From: Lelliottia sp. WAP21
GTDB taxonomy: Bacteria; Pseudomonadota; Gammaproteobacteria; Enterobacterales; Enterobacteriaceae
Assembly (NCBI RefSeq): GCF_020532665.2
Contig: NZ_JAIWPG020000007.1
Coordinates: 186,001-250,000, forward strand
Direction of reading: 5' to 3'
Length of the DNA stretch: 64,000 nucleotides
Shown here: in pieces, positions 21,920 through 32,752 of the stretch
How positions within the stretch are numbered: the stretch's first letter is position 1
Layout of the letters: each line of letters begins with the position of its first letter
Program-made: the position numbers and the translations under genes
The notes under the pieces: generated by a model
What the model was told of the DNA's origin: nothing
The model's input: the letters and a program-made list of their open reading frames with translations, nothing else
Databases searched by the model: none

Positions 21920-22612
21920 ATGCGTACATCAGTGCACTTGTTTTTATGTTTACCCTTACTGGCAGCCTCACTTTGCCATGCCACAGGGATCCAGATTGGT
22001 CGCACGCGTATCGTTTATGAAGCGTCAAAAAAAGAGGTACCACTCCCCCTGCAAAATAATGATAACGAACTGCCGTGGCTCATTCAGTCCTGGACCGATA
22101 CCGGCGATGGCAAAACCCGGGGGCCGTTCATTGTCACACCGCCGCTCTTTCGTCTGGATCCCCAGAAAGAGCAAAGCCTGCGAATAACCTGGAACGGGAC
22201 ACCGCTCCCCGAGGACAAAGAGTCTTTGTTCTGGCTGAACGTGCGAACGATCCCGGCCACTGCCGCAGAAGATGAATCGAAAAACGTTTTACGGCTCATC
22301 TACAAAACCCGGCTGAAGCTGTTCTGGCGCCCAACGGGGCTGAAGGGCTCCCCTGGCCTGACCTGCAAAAACCTGCGCTTCGCCCGTCGGGCCAACCAGC
22401 TTGTGGCCATCAATGACGGTGATTATTACAGCACCTTTGACATGCTGAACGTCGGCAGCCAGAACATCGATAAGGCAGACATGGTTGCCCCACATTCTCG
22501 CGTCACTATTCCTCTGCCCGATGGTGCGAATGACGTTCACGTTACCTGGCGTTGTATTACGGATTATGGCAACGCCTCTGAGAAATTTACCACCACTCTG
22601 GCTCAGGAATAA
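21920..22612 (+). CDS. Periplasmic fimbrial chaperone
   Basis: A 230-residue PapD-like chaperone with a signal peptide (MRTSVHLFLCLPLLAASLCHA). Two Ig-like domains are evident, with the G1-strand region FWLNVRTIPATAAEDESK and the subunit-binding Arg/Lys positions (TRIVYEASKKEVPL; LIYKTRLKLFWRP). It caps pilus subunits in the periplasm and delivers them to the usher encoded 9 bp downstream. Confidence 0.93.
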   Translation: MRTSVHLFLCLPLLAASLCHATGIQIGRTRIVYEASKKEVPLPLQNNDNELPWLIQSWTDTGDGKTRGPFIVTPPLFRLDPQKEQSLRITWNGTPLPEDKESLFWLNVRTIPATAAEDESKNVLRLIYKTRLKLFWRPTGLKGSPGLTCKNLRFARRANQLVAINDGDYYSTFDMLNVGSQNIDKADMVAPHSRVTIPLPDGANDVHVTWRCITDYGNASEKFTTTLAQE

Positions 22613-22621
22613 AAGAACAAG

Positions 22622-25162
22622 ATGACTCATGGACAACGTCTCTTGCTTGCTCGACATGGCTTACGACTGAATCCGCTCATCCTGTGTCTGAGCGGTATTC
22701 TGATGCTCACGAGTTGTACCGTGGCTGCCCGTGAATACCGCTTTTCCCCCTCTTCGCTGGAGGGTGAAATGCTCACGCAGCAGGACATTGACCTCTCGCT
22801 CTTCTCCCGCGCAAATGCCCAGCTTCCGGGTGTGTATCCCTCCCGGGTCCGTTTGAATGATAACCGGCTGGATGATGCCGATATCACCTATGTCAGCACG
22901 CCTCAAGGGCCGTTAACCCCGCAGATCACCCCTGAGATGCTGCGCGCATGGGGTGTGAACATCGATGACTATCCGGATCTGATCGCGCTGGAGGCCAAAA
23001 AGCCGCTTCCGCGCGCCCTGGGGGATTACATTCCTCAGGCGTCCGCCACGCTGGATTTTACGACCATGACGCTGCAGTTAAGTATCCCTCAGGCGGCTAT
23101 CGCAGGTCATGCGCGGGATTACATCGATCCCTCGCGCTGGGACGATGGTATCCCGGTTCTCTTTGCGGATTACTCGTTTTCGGGCACACAGAATGAAGAT
23201 GAATACCGTAATACCACCTCGAATCAGTACCTGAACTTACGGTCGGGCGCGAATCTTGGCGGCTGGCGGCTTCGCACTTATTCCACCTGGAGTGAGTCAG
23301 AGGACGAAAGTCACTGGGATACCATCAATACCTATGCCGAGCACGATATTGATGCCTTAAAAGCGCAGCTCACGGCCGGTGAAAGCAGTACGCGGGGGGA
23401 GGTTTTCGACAGCCTGCAATATCGCGGGGTCAACCTGGTTTCTGATGAAGAGATGCTGCCCTACAGCCAGCGCGGCTACGCGCCCGTGATTCGCGGCATC
23501 GCCAGCTCTAACGCAGAAGTCTCGGTCAGGCAAAATGGGTATCTCATTTACCAGCAAAACGTCGCGCCCGGGGCCTTCGAGATAAGCGATCTCTTCTCCA
23601 CCACCAACAGTGGGGATCTGGAGGTCACGGTGAAAGAAGCCGACGGCACTGAACATCGGTTTACCCAGCCGCTCTCCAGCGTGGCGGTGATGCAGCGTCC
23701 CGGGCAGATGAAATATGAATTCACTGCCGGTCGATATCGTGCGGACAGCGGCAGTGAGCAGAATGAACCGGATTTTGTTCAGGGCAGCCTTATTTATGGG
23801 ATCAATAATATTTTGACCTGGTTTGGCGGGCTGACGGTGTCAAAAGATTATCAGGCCGCCAACAGCGGTGCGGGGATTGCACTGGGGACGTTTGGCGCGA
23901 TCTCTGCAGACGTCACCGTGGCGAATGCCAGGCTGGATGACGGCTCGCAAAGTTCAGGCCAGTCCTGGCGCCTGCTTTACTCCGGTAAAATTGACGCCAC
24001 CGACACCCATTTTACGTTAGGCAGCTACCGGTACTCCAGCAGTGGGTACTACAGCTTTGCCGATGCCAACCAAAAGGTCGAACACGATGACGATGACGAT
24101 CTGTTGTTTCGCTACAACAAACGTAACCGTATCCAGGCCAGCATTAGTCAGACCCTTTCAGGCGTAAGCCTCTACCTAAACGGCTACCAGCAGGATTACT
24201 GGGGCACCTCAAAAAAAGAGCGCAGCGTATCCGCAGGCTTAAATACCGTTTGGGCGGGCGTCAGTTTGCATCTGGCCTACAGCTACAGCAAAACCTATGG
24301 CGAAGAGAGCGATCGGATGGTCTCCTTCGGCTTTAGCCTGCCGTTAAGCAAATGGCTGCCCCGGGCCTGGAGCAGCTATAACCTCAGCAACAGCAAGCAT
24401 GGCTATACCCAGCAAAATCTGGGGTTAAGCGGCACCTTGCTTGACGATCAGCGCCTGAGCTACTCCCTGCAGCAGAGCCATTCAAACCACGACGGGGATG
24501 ACACCAGCAGCCTGTACGGTAGCTACCGCTCGCAGTACGCCAATATTAACGCGGGTTACTTTAGTTCGTCCGATCACGCCCAGCAGCTGAGTTACGGCGT
24601 AAACGGCGCCATTGTGGCGCATCCTCACGGCGTGACGCTTGCCCAGCCGCTGGGCGGTCAGTTTGCCATCATAAACACCAATGATGCCGCCGGAATACGT
24701 TTCCAGAACCAGCGGGGGATCCAGACCGACTGGCAGGGTAACGCGGTGATCCCGTCATTAACCGCCTATCAGGAAAACCGCATCCGCATCGATACCACCA
24801 GCCTGCCAGAGGACGTGGATTCCAGCGATACCGCGGTGACGGTGATTCCCTCCCGCAATGCGGCAGTGATGGCCCGTATGGATGCCCACGTAGGATACCG
24901 CCTGCTGATTACCCTGACGCGACCCGACGGTAAATCGGTTCCCTTTGGCGCACTTGCCACCACCACGGGCACGCCTGTCCTGAGCGGAATCGTTGACGAT
25001 AGCGGAATGCTCTATCTCGCAGGCGTCAAAGAAACGACAGAACTGGATGTTAAGTGGGGCCATGAATCCAACCAACATTGCCGTGCCAGCGTGACGCTGG
25101 ATGCGACAAAGCCTTCCACCCGTGCTGCCGGAATACGCTCCGTCAGTGCGCGTTGTCAGTAG
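22622..25162 (+). CDS. Fimbrial outer-membrane usher
   Basis: An 846-residue FimD/PapC-family usher forming the outer-membrane secretion pore. It has a signal sequence in the first ~38 residues and an N-terminal periplasmic domain (LFSRANAQLPGVYPSRVRLN). A long beta-barrel with a plug domain follows (about residues 150-690: YAPVIRGIASSNAEVSVRQN, GAFEISDL). The C-terminal domains end with the conserved Cys pair (HCRASVTLDA ... SVSARC). Third gene of the operon, 8 bp before the adhesin gene. Confidence 0.95.
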   Translation: MTHGQRLLLARHGLRLNPLILCLSGILMLTSCTVAAREYRFSPSSLEGEMLTQQDIDLSLFSRANAQLPGVYPSRVRLNDNRLDDADITYVSTPQGPLTPQITPEMLRAWGVNIDDYPDLIALEAKKPLPRALGDYIPQASATLDFTTMTLQLSIPQAAIAGHARDYIDPSRWDDGIPVLFADYSFSGTQNEDEYRNTTSNQYLNLRSGANLGGWRLRTYSTWSESEDESHWDTINTYAEHDIDALKAQLTAGESSTRGEVFDSLQYRGVNLVSDEEMLPYSQRGYAPVIRGIASSNAEVSVRQNGYLIYQQNVAPGAFEISDLFSTTNSGDLEVTVKEADGTEHRFTQPLSSVAVMQRPGQMKYEFTAGRYRADSGSEQNEPDFVQGSLIYGINNILTWFGGLTVSKDYQAANSGAGIALGTFGAISADVTVANARLDDGSQSSGQSWRLLYSGKIDATDTHFTLGSYRYSSSGYYSFADANQKVEHDDDDDLLFRYNKRNRIQASISQTLSGVSLYLNGYQQDYWGTSKKERSVSAGLNTVWAGVSLHLAYSYSKTYGEESDRMVSFGFSLPLSKWLPRAWSSYNLSNSKHGYTQQNLGLSGTLLDDQRLSYSLQQSHSNHDGDDTSSLYGSYRSQYANINAGYFSSSDHAQQLSYGVNGAIVAHPHGVTLAQPLGGQFAIINTNDAAGIRFQNQRGIQTDWQGNAVIPSLTAYQENRIRIDTTSLPEDVDSSDTAVTVIPSRNAAVMARMDAHVGYRLLITLTRPDGKSVPFGALATTTGTPVLSGIVDDSGMLYLAGVKETTELDVKWGHESNQHCRASVTLDATKPSTRAAGIRSVSARCQ

Positions 25163-25170
25163 GAATTGTT

Positions 25171-26316
25171 ATGTTTTTGAATAAGCGAAATAGCGTACTG
25201 GGCGGCCTGCTTTGCATTATGCTCCCCGTTACCGCGCAGGCATCCACGATACTGCGCAACTGCTTCGGCTCGCCGCAGGACTATCCCATTTCATTTAACC
25301 GGGAATTATCGGCGACGGAGAACGTAGCAAACCGTAACATCCCTCTAAACGAACATCTGCTCGGTGATGGGCCGGACGTCGAAGCCAATTGCACATGCCC
25401 TTTAAACCTCTATCCCGACACGTTGGTAAAAGAGTACGTTCAGGCTGGCAGCCCATTACCCCCAGGAATCAGTGGCTTCGGCTACCTGACCGACAGCATT
25501 GACGTGGACGTCGGAGGCTACAGTGATTCTGTTCACTCTCCGGACGGCAACGGCCTGAATCCTCTCGACATCGACGTCTACCCCACCCCGGTAGGGTCGC
25601 GCAAAAATGAGGTAGAAATTCGTCAGGTGACAGAAGGTGAAGCGAGCGTATGTAGCGATAGCACCCGCCCGGCGGGATCGACATCCGTTAAACGGCATTT
25701 TCGCTGGAACGTCATTAATATGATAATACATGTAAAAAAGCCGATTCTCGGTGAAGAGGTCATCCCCCCTACCATTGTCGTACAGAACTTTGCCTGCCTC
25801 TTTTTTGGCTCAGGCACCTGCGATGCCACCCAGGCCGAGCTGGTCTCTAACATCTGGCTGGGCGGCGCGATAACGGCACCGTTAAGCTGCACCATCAACG
25901 AAGGCAGTACCATCGAAGTTGATTTTGGCACCATCGTTAGCAAACAGTTCGTTGAGAAAGGACAACCGCCTGCCAGCTATGCCCTGAAAAATGTCGATAT
26001 TCGTTATCACTGCGCTGACAACGCCGTGGGGAGTGCGGGCCGGATCAAGCTGACGTTAAGTGCCGATCAGGGCATCGCTGACAGCAGTACGCCCTCAATT
26101 GCAAAGATGCTGAATAAAACCGACGTGGGCGTGCGCATTTTTGATGAAAACAGCCAGGATGTGGCGCTGGATGGCAGCTATGAATTTCCTGTGACCCTGG
26201 ATGAATCTGGCAATGGGGTGATAAAAATACAGGCGGCCCCGGTCAGCACGACCACAGCAACGCCTGCGCCTGGCGCCTTTGAAGGAAACGTGACGGTGAA
26301 AATGGATCTGCGCTAA
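25171..26316 (+). CDS. Two-domain fimbrial tip adhesin
   Basis: A 381-residue protein with a signal peptide (MFLNKRNSVLGGLLCIMLPV, ending AQA). The start at 25171, 8 bp after the usher stop, is preferred over an upstream in-frame extension. The N-terminal ~200 residues have several Cys (NCFGSP, ANCTCPLN) and look like a receptor-binding domain. From about residue 225 a standard pilin domain follows (APLSCTINEGSTIEVDFG ... IRYHCADN) ending in EGNVTVKMDLR. Size and position suggest the tip adhesin; its receptor cannot be read from sequence. Confidence 0.85.
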   Translation: MFLNKRNSVLGGLLCIMLPVTAQASTILRNCFGSPQDYPISFNRELSATENVANRNIPLNEHLLGDGPDVEANCTCPLNLYPDTLVKEYVQAGSPLPPGISGFGYLTDSIDVDVGGYSDSVHSPDGNGLNPLDIDVYPTPVGSRKNEVEIRQVTEGEASVCSDSTRPAGSTSVKRHFRWNVINMIIHVKKPILGEEVIPPTIVVQNFACLFFGSGTCDATQAELVSNIWLGGAITAPLSCTINEGSTIEVDFGTIVSKQFVEKGQPPASYALKNVDIRYHCADNAVGSAGRIKLTLSADQGIADSSTPSIAKMLNKTDVGVRIFDENSQDVALDGSYEFPVTLDESGNGVIKIQAAPVSTTTATPAPGAFEGNVTVKMDLR

Positions 26317-26319
26317 CTT

Positions 26320-26357
26320 ATGCGGCCTCAAGGGGAATCATCCCCCTGAGGCCGCAT
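26320..26357. terminator. Hairpin between fimbrial operon and cheZ
   Basis: An 11-bp perfect stem (ATGCGGCCTCA/TGAGGCCGCAT) is extended by four further G-C pairs after one mismatch. It fills the 46-bp gap between the convergent adhesin gene and cheZ and is probably a shared terminator, although T tracts are short. Confidence 0.65.
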
Positions 26358-26362
26358 CAACA

Positions 26363-27007
26363 TCAGAAGCCGAGACTGTCCAGCAGATCGTCCACCTGAT
26401 CCTGACTCGCCACCACGCCCGCTTTGGAGGTGTCGAGCTGAGGCCCGTTAAGCAGGCTCTCATTCTCACGTTTAGGACGCGCCGCAGGTTCTGGCATATT
26501 CTCCAGCAGCACCATCAGAAGCTGACGCTCGATCTCCTGAATCACGTCCATCATGCGCTTGATCACCTGACCCGTCAGGTCCTGGAAATCCTGCGCCATC
26601 ATGATGTCCAGCAGCTGCGCATTAGTGAAGCTAGTGTGTCCTGGCACATCGCCAAGATACTGACGCGTGTCGGTCACCAGCTCACGCGCATCGGCAAGCT
26701 CAATCGGATTTTCGAACCACTCATCCCAGCGCTTCGTCAGCGCTTTAGCGCCTTTTTCCATCTCGTCCTGATGCGGTTGAGAAGCCTCAACGCTATTCAG
26801 GGCACGTTCGGCGGCCTGTGCTGTCATCTGGACCACGTAGTCCAGGCGATCTCGTGCATCAGGAATCGCTTCTGCCGCTTCAGCAATCGCCTGATCCAGC
26901 CCCAGCTCGCGCAGGCTGTCACGCAGCATGCGCGTCAGGCTACCGATACGGGCAATAATGTCGCTTGGCGAATGTTCTTCAACAGGTTTCATAGCAGGTT
27001 GCAACAT
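26363..27007 (-). CDS. cheZ: CheY-P phosphatase CheZ
   Basis: CheZ dephosphorylates CheY-P to end the tumble signal. The 214-residue protein is largely a long four-helix coiled coil. The catalytic Gln region is visible in [18 protein letters not shown], and the C-terminal CheY-binding tail reads [16 protein letters not shown]. The start at 27007 (GAGGTG upstream) gives the E. coli N-terminus. Last gene of tar-tap-cheRBYZ. Confidence 0.97.
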   Translation of the reverse strand: MLQPAMKPVEEHSPSDIIARIGSLTRMLRDSLRELGLDQAIAEAAEAIPDARDRLDYVVQMTAQAAERALNSVEASQPHQDEMEKGAKALTKRWDEWFENPIELADARELVTDTRQYLGDVPGHTSFTNAQLLDIMMAQDFQDLTGQVIKRMMDVIQEIERQLLMVLLENMPEPAARPKRENESLLNGPQLDTSKAGVVASQDQVDDLLDSLGF

Positions 27008-27017
27008 GACCAACACC

Positions 27018-27413
<396 letters not shown>

Positions 27414-27423
27414 CTACTCCTCA

Positions 27424-28473
27424 TTAAATACGTATTGCCTGTCCGGCACTGATTTTTGCCAACATTTGTTGGCTTACCTGGCTAAGATCGACCACTTCGC
27501 TCACGCCACCCATATTGATGGCCTCACGCGGCATGCCGAACACCACACAACTTGCTTCATTCTGCGCAATGGTCCAGGCTCCGGCCTGGTGCATGGCGAG
27601 CATTCCGGCGGCACCGTCGTTGCCCATTCCCGTCAGGATCACCCCAACGGCGTTGCGCCCCGCATGTTTTGCCACCGAATGAAACAACACATCCACAGAC
27701 GGACGGTGCCGGTTAACCGGCGGGCCGTCATGAATTCTGATCTGATAGTTCGCGCCGCTACGTGCCAGCTCCATATGCTTATCGCCAGGGGCGATGTAGG
27801 CATGGCCTGGCAGAACGCGCTCACCGTCTTCCGCCTCTTTCACGCTGATCTGACACAGCTTGTTCAGACGTTCAGCGAAAGAGCGGGTAAAACCTGGCGG
27901 CATATGCTGGGTGATAAGAATACCCGGGCTGGAAAGAGGCAATGGCTGGAGTACATGCCGAATTGCCTCTGTTCCCCCCGTTGACGCACCGATGACCAGC
28001 AGTTTTTCAGAGCTGAGCAGCGGGCCGGCTTTCAGGGCAACGGGGGCAACTGTCGGTTTATGCGCGGCCAGTTTCGCGTGAGAAGCGGCGCGAATCTTGT
28101 CAGCGATCATCTCGCTGTAGGCCAGCATCCCTTCCCGAATACCGAGCTGCGGCTTGGTGACAAAATCCACCGCCCCCAGTTCCAGCGCGCGCAGGGTGAT
28201 TTCAGAGCCTTTCCCCGTCAGGGAAGAGACCATCACCACCGGCATGGGCCGCAGGCGCATTAATTTCTCGAGGAAATCGATGCCATCCATCCGTGGCATT
28301 TCGACATCCAGAGTGAGCACGTCAGGGTTATATTTTTTTATTAAGTCCCGCGCCACCAGCGGATCGGGCGCCGTCGCAACCATTTCCATATCACTGTGAC
28401 TGTTGATAATTTCCGTCATGATCTGGCGCATCAGCGCCGAGTCATCGACAGCCAACACCCTGATTTTACTCAT
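27424..28473 (-). CDS. cheB: Chemoreceptor methylesterase/glutamine deamidase CheB
   Basis: A 349-residue protein with an N-terminal receiver domain (phospho-Asp in [12 protein letters not shown]) and a C-terminal methylesterase domain. The catalytic triad is visible as Ser in GASTGGTEA, His in TQHMPPGF and Asp in GMGNDGAAG. It removes methyl groups from chemoreceptors for adaptation. Its start overlaps the cheR stop by 4 bp. Confidence 0.98.
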   Translation of the reverse strand: MSKIRVLAVDDSALMRQIMTEIINSHSDMEMVATAPDPLVARDLIKKYNPDVLTLDVEMPRMDGIDFLEKLMRLRPMPVVMVSSLTGKGSEITLRALELGAVDFVTKPQLGIREGMLAYSEMIADKIRAASHAKLAAHKPTVAPVALKAGPLLSSEKLLVIGASTGGTEAIRHVLQPLPLSSPGILITQHMPPGFTRSFAERLNKLCQISVKEAEDGERVLPGHAYIAPGDKHMELARSGANYQIRIHDGPPVNRHRPSVDVLFHSVAKHAGRNAVGVILTGMGNDGAAGMLAMHQAGAWTIAQNEASCVVFGMPREAINMGGVSEVVDLSQVSQQMLAKISAGQAIRI

Positions 28474-29336
28474 GCTTTATCCTTACTCAGCGCGTATACC
28501 GTCTGCCCACGCAGGCTAAACTCGCGCACGAGATTGCTGAAATTCTCAGAATGCCCCGCAAACAGTAATCCGTCCGGTTTCAGCTGCGGGACAAAGCGAC
28601 GCAAGATCTCCTGCTGCGTCGTTTTGTCAAAATAGATCATGACGTTACGACAAAAAATTGCGTCAAAGGGCCCGGGGACGTTGTACTGCTTGTCCAGCAG
28701 GTTCATTTGCGTAAATTCGACGCAGTTCGCCAGCTCCTGGCGCACGCGAACCAGCCCCTCATGCGGGCCGGTGCCGCGCATGAAATAGCGCTGTAGCTGT
28801 TGCGGCGACAACGTTTTCAACTCATCCAGACGATAAATACCGCTCTGCGCTTTTTGCAGCACCTCGGTATCAATATCACTGGCGAAAACTTTGAAGCGCC
28901 CTGGCGCCATGCCCAGCGCATCCGCCAGCGTAATGGCGATGGAGTACGGCTCCTCGCCGGTGGACGCCGCCGCGCTCCAGACGCGATACTCTCCGGTGCG
29001 ACGGCGAGAGTGTTCCGCCAGGACCGGAAAATGGTGGCCCTCGCGGAAAAACGCCGTCAGGTTGGTGGTCAGCGAGTTGATAAACGCTTGCCACTCTGCG
29101 CTGTTCGGATTGGCCTCCAGCATGCCCAGATAACGACCAAAATCATCCAGCTCAAGGGTGCGTAAACGACGCACCAGGCGGTTGTAAACCATGTCACGTT
29201 TGTGATCGGCAAGCACGATCCCCGCACGCTGATAGATTAACTGACATATCCGACGAAAATGCGCATCGGACAGCGCGAGGCGCTGTGTCATCTGCATCAG
29301 TAATGACGATTGCCCGGTGGGCTGTGGTGAGGTCAT
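28470..29336 (-). CDS. cheR: Chemoreceptor methyltransferase CheR
   Basis: A SAM-dependent methyltransferase, 288 residues, that methylates glutamates in chemoreceptors. The N-terminal helical domain and the SAM-binding domain are visible ([31 protein letters not shown]). A beta-subdomain binds the receptor C-terminal pentapeptide, which Tar in this window carries as HWETF. The gene lies between tap and cheB. Confidence 0.97.
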   Translation of the reverse strand: MTSPQPTGQSSLLMQMTQRLALSDAHFRRICQLIYQRAGIVLADHKRDMVYNRLVRRLRTLELDDFGRYLGMLEANPNSAEWQAFINSLTTNLTAFFREGHHFPVLAEHSRRRTGEYRVWSAAASTGEEPYSIAITLADALGMAPGRFKVFASDIDTEVLQKAQSGIYRLDELKTLSPQQLQRYFMRGTGPHEGLVRVRQELANCVEFTQMNLLDKQYNVPGPFDAIFCRNVMIYFDKTTQQEILRRFVPQLKPDGLLFAGHSENFSNLVREFSLRGQTVYALSKDKA

Positions 29337-29355
29337 AGCGCCTTCTTAATCACGT

Positions 29356-30957
29356 TCAGGATACAACTGGCACGGCTTGTGACCGCCCGACATCTACTGC
29401 TTTTTCATCATGCTCTGTAATCGTAAAAACGGACACCAGGCTGGTCAGACGATCGGCCTGGCTGGCAAGCTGGTCGGTAGCGGCGGCGGCCTCTTCAACG
29501 AGAGACGCGTTCTGTTGCGTTACCTGATCCATCTGTGTGACGGCCTGAGCGACCTGCTCAATGCCCCGACGTTGTTCGTCCGAGGCAGAAGCAATTTCAC
29601 CCATAATGTCGTTCACCCGCGTGACTGACGTGACGATCTCCGTCATGGTCTTCGCAGCGGTATCCACCAGCTGCGCCCCCTGCTGCACGCGGGACACGGA
29701 CTCTTCGATCAATACTTTGATCTCTTTGGCGGCATTGGCGCTGCGGCTGGCCAGATTGCGCACTTCCCCTGCGACAACCGCAAAACCGCGTCCTTGCTCA
29801 CCTGCGCGCGCCGCTTCCACGGCGGCGTTCAGTGCCAGAATGTTGGTCTGGAAGGCAATGCCATCAATCACGCTAATGATGTCGCCAATTTTCTGTGAAC
29901 TGGTGGCAATCTGCTGCATGGTGCTGGCCACATGGGTGGTTTGATCGCCTCCCTTTTTCGCCGTATACGCGGCATTTTTAGCCAGATCCGATGCCTGACG
30001 CGCGTTATCGGCATTTTGGCCGACCGTTGCCGTCAGTTGCTCCATGCTGGCTGCGGTCTCTGCCAGCGAGGCTGCCTGCTGCTCGGTACGCGATGACAAA
30101 TCATTGTTCCCGGCTGCAATTTCCGAAATGCCGGTATGCATCGCATAACTCCCCTGCCGCACCTCGGTGACCGTCTGACGCAGTGACGCTTGCATAGCCT
30201 TCAGGCTGGCAAAGATGGCCGAAATTTCGTTCCGTCCATATACCGCAACCGGTCGTGCAAGATCGCCCTTCGCAATGCTCTCAAAATGGCTGCTGATAAT
30301 GGCCAGCGGTAACACAATCATTTTGCGCGACCACAACAGCGCCGCGCTGGTCAGCAGCGCCGCCAGAATCACCATGGTGATAAAGACAACCCCGGACATG
30401 TGGTAGCTGGCCCGACTGTCGCTACTCGCCGCCTCGACAAAGTGGTTAATTTCCTGCTGCCAGGCATCGAAGCTCTTATCGAAAGCAGCCTGCGATTCCT
30501 GTACCGGTGCCGTGAGAAAATCCGACAGCTGATTGTTCTCAAGCCAGGTGGCCTGATGGTCCAGGTCACTGTGCCATTGCGTGTAGCTTTGCTTCATCTG
30601 GGCCTGCAATGCCTTACCTTTTTCACTGACCGCTTTCTGCTCGATCAAGGTGTTAAACTGGCTGTCTGCCTGCTTCAGGCTACTGCGCGCGGTGGTCATT
30701 AACGCTTTGATATCGTCCGGCGGATAGCTCAGCGCGGTTAAGGTCCCGGCCTTGTTCAGCGCAGTACTCGCCTGTAAAAGCACGGCCCGCGTTTGTGCCA
30801 GCAAAGCGCGCTGCTGATTACTCGTCTCAACTTCCTGTAAGTTTTGATAGCCATCGCGAAAAGCCCAAAAAGACAACCCGTTACTGCCAACCTGCAATAC
30901 GCCACAAAGGATCAAAATCAAAAACAGTGTGGTCGAGATACGAATACGATTTAACAT
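29356..30957 (-). CDS. tap: Methyl-accepting chemotaxis protein Tap
   Basis: A 533-residue chemoreceptor. The start at 30957 (GGGAG 8 nt upstream) gives [19 protein letters not shown], nearly the E. coli Tap N-terminus. It has TM1 at residues 8-28, a periplasmic four-helix domain, TM2 near residue 190, a HAMP domain and the signalling hairpin tip ([20 protein letters not shown]). In E. coli Tap senses dipeptides via DppA and also pyrimidines. Like E. coli Tap it lacks the NWETF tether and ends in PVVS. Second gene after tar. Confidence 0.95.
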   Translation of the reverse strand: MLNRIRISTTLFLILILCGVLQVGSNGLSFWAFRDGYQNLQEVETSNQQRALLAQTRAVLLQASTALNKAGTLTALSYPPDDIKALMTTARSSLKQADSQFNTLIEQKAVSEKGKALQAQMKQSYTQWHSDLDHQATWLENNQLSDFLTAPVQESQAAFDKSFDAWQQEINHFVEAASSDSRASYHMSGVVFITMVILAALLTSAALLWSRKMIVLPLAIISSHFESIAKGDLARPVAVYGRNEISAIFASLKAMQASLRQTVTEVRQGSYAMHTGISEIAAGNNDLSSRTEQQAASLAETAASMEQLTATVGQNADNARQASDLAKNAAYTAKKGGDQTTHVASTMQQIATSSQKIGDIISVIDGIAFQTNILALNAAVEAARAGEQGRGFAVVAGEVRNLASRSANAAKEIKVLIEESVSRVQQGAQLVDTAAKTMTEIVTSVTRVNDIMGEIASASDEQRRGIEQVAQAVTQMDQVTQQNASLVEEAAAATDQLASQADRLTSLVSVFTITEHDEKAVDVGRSQAVPVVS

Positions 30958-31000
30958 CCACGCTCCCATCACGCGGCAAGCAGCCGCAGTTAACTTTTAG

Positions 31001-32668
31001 TCAAAATGTTTCCCAGTGAGTGTCTTGTCCATTTGCTGTTGCCCGTGACGCGTTCCCCCTGACAACAGGCGTTGCCAGAGCAGGAACGTCACGTGACGTT
31101 TCCGAATGTGTTGGTGTCACGCTAAGACGAAACGCCGAGACGGCCATCTTCAGACGGCTCGCCTGATCTTCCAGCGCGGCCGCCGCTGCGGCAGACTCCT
31201 GCACCAGCGCGGCGTTTTGTTGGGTGACGCGATCCATTTCAGAGACCGCCAGAGCCACCTGATCGATACCCCGGCTTTGTTCGTCTGAAGCAGAGGCAAT
31301 CTCGCCCATGATGTCGGTTACCCGCGTCACGGCATTTACGATTTCATCCATGGTTTCTCCCGCGCTTTCTACCAGCACCGAGCCGGTGTTCACCCGTGAG
31401 ACGGAATCTTCAATCAGTGCTTTAATCTCTTTTGCGGCATTGGCGCTGCGGCTGGCGAGGTTACGCACTTCGCCAGCTACCACGGCAAACCCACGTCCCT
31501 GTTCACCCGCGCGGGCGGCTTCAACCGCTGCGTTGAGGGCCAGAATATTGGTCTGGAAAGCAATGCCGTCGATCACGCTGGTGATGTCGGCGATTTTCTT
31601 AGAACTGCCCGCAATGTCGTGCATGGTTTTCACCACGCCATCCACCACTTTGCCGCCACGCTGCGCCGTGTCTGAAGCGCTTTCCGCCAGGAGCGATGCC
31701 TGACGGGCATTCTCGGCGTTTTGTTTCACGGTGGCCGTCAGCTCTTCCATACTGGCGGCGGTCTCTTCAAGGGCGGAGGCTTGTTGCTCCGTTCGGGAGG
31801 AGAGATCGTTATTGCCCATGGCGATTTCACTGGTGCCGGTGTAGATGGCATCCGATCCCAGACGTACATCGGTCACGGTCGTGATGAGCGAGCGCTGCAT
31901 ATGGTCAACCGTACTCGCCAGTTCCGTCATCTCATTACGCCCTGAAATCGTCAGCGTTTTAGTGAGGTTACCCCCGGCAATTTCACGGATATGCGCAATC
32001 ACACGTCCCAGTGGATTCAGCAGAATATGGCGAATACCGACCCACACGCCGATCAGGACGATCACCAGTGCCAGCGCCAGAATGCCCATTTGCCATTTCG
32101 CAAAGCGATAGTCATTCTGGCTTTCCGTAAAGGCGCTGTGATACTGCTCGCTGCTGGCTTTGGCATACGCCGTCAGGGCCGCACCCAGTGCGTTTTGCAT
32201 CCCCTGGGTCGGTTGCGCGAAATAAGCGTCCATGTTGCCGCTCTCCAGGAACTGCGTCAGCTCCGTCAGGCCGGCATAATAACGCTGATACTTTTCATCG
32301 ATATCTTGTGTCGTCTGCGCCATGGCAGGCAGCGGCGCGATGGATTTGAAGGCGTCGTAATGTTTAGCAGCCTCCGCCAGCGTGGTCCGCGCATTTTTCA
32401 ACAGATCGGTTTTCGCCGTGCTCTGTTGATTAGTGGGATCCATCATCATGCGGGCGGATGAACGACTCAGGTTGATACGCGTCTGCAGCATCAGATCCCA
32501 GGTTGAAGTCAGTTCACTTTGCTGTAAACGCAAATCGTTAGATGTGGCAAAACTCTGCTGGTTTTGTTTTAACGATGAGAAAAATAACCCACCAGAAATG
32601 AGCTGAAGAAGTGCGAAAATGACCAGCACCATCATCAGCATCGTGACAACGCGTATACGGTTCAACAT
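31001..32668 (-). CDS. tar: Aspartate chemoreceptor Tar
   Basis: A 555-residue methyl-accepting chemoreceptor. The aspartate-binding arginines of E. coli Tar (Arg64, 69, 73) are conserved in [17 protein letters not shown], and the Thr154 region is conserved as [12 protein letters not shown], so aspartate sensing is well supported. HAMP, methylation helices and the trimer tip ([20 protein letters not shown]) are present. The C-terminus is HWETF, the CheR/CheB docking pentapeptide (NWETF in E. coli). First gene of the operon, with a sigma-28 promoter 31 bp upstream. Confidence 0.97.
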   Translation of the reverse strand: MLNRIRVVTMLMMVLVIFALLQLISGGLFFSSLKQNQQSFATSNDLRLQQSELTSTWDLMLQTRINLSRSSARMMMDPTNQQSTAKTDLLKNARTTLAEAAKHYDAFKSIAPLPAMAQTTQDIDEKYQRYYAGLTELTQFLESGNMDAYFAQPTQGMQNALGAALTAYAKASSEQYHSAFTESQNDYRFAKWQMGILALALVIVLIGVWVGIRHILLNPLGRVIAHIREIAGGNLTKTLTISGRNEMTELASTVDHMQRSLITTVTDVRLGSDAIYTGTSEIAMGNNDLSSRTEQQASALEETAASMEELTATVKQNAENARQASLLAESASDTAQRGGKVVDGVVKTMHDIAGSSKKIADITSVIDGIAFQTNILALNAAVEAARAGEQGRGFAVVAGEVRNLASRSANAAKEIKALIEDSVSRVNTGSVLVESAGETMDEIVNAVTRVTDIMGEIASASDEQSRGIDQVALAVSEMDRVTQQNAALVQESAAAAAALEDQASRLKMAVSAFRLSVTPTHSETSRDVPALATPVVRGNASRATANGQDTHWETF

Positions 32669-32699
32669 ACAACACCTTCTCTAAGATTTGTTAACGGTG

Positions 32700-32726
32700 T
32701 TATCGGCACGGGTAGCAGGAACTTTA
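32700..32726 (-). promoter_or_regulatory. Sigma-28 (FliA) promoter of tar-tap-cheRBYZ
   Basis: On the minus strand TAAAGTTC, 11 nt, GCCGATAA matches the FliA consensus (TAAAGTTT-N11-GCCGATAA) at 15 of 16 positions. It lies 31 bp before tar, between tar and the end of the archaic pilus operon, so the chemotaxis operon keeps its own class 3 promoter. Confidence 0.93.
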
Positions 32727-32752
32727 CATTTGCGAAAGGGAAAAGCGTGGGG

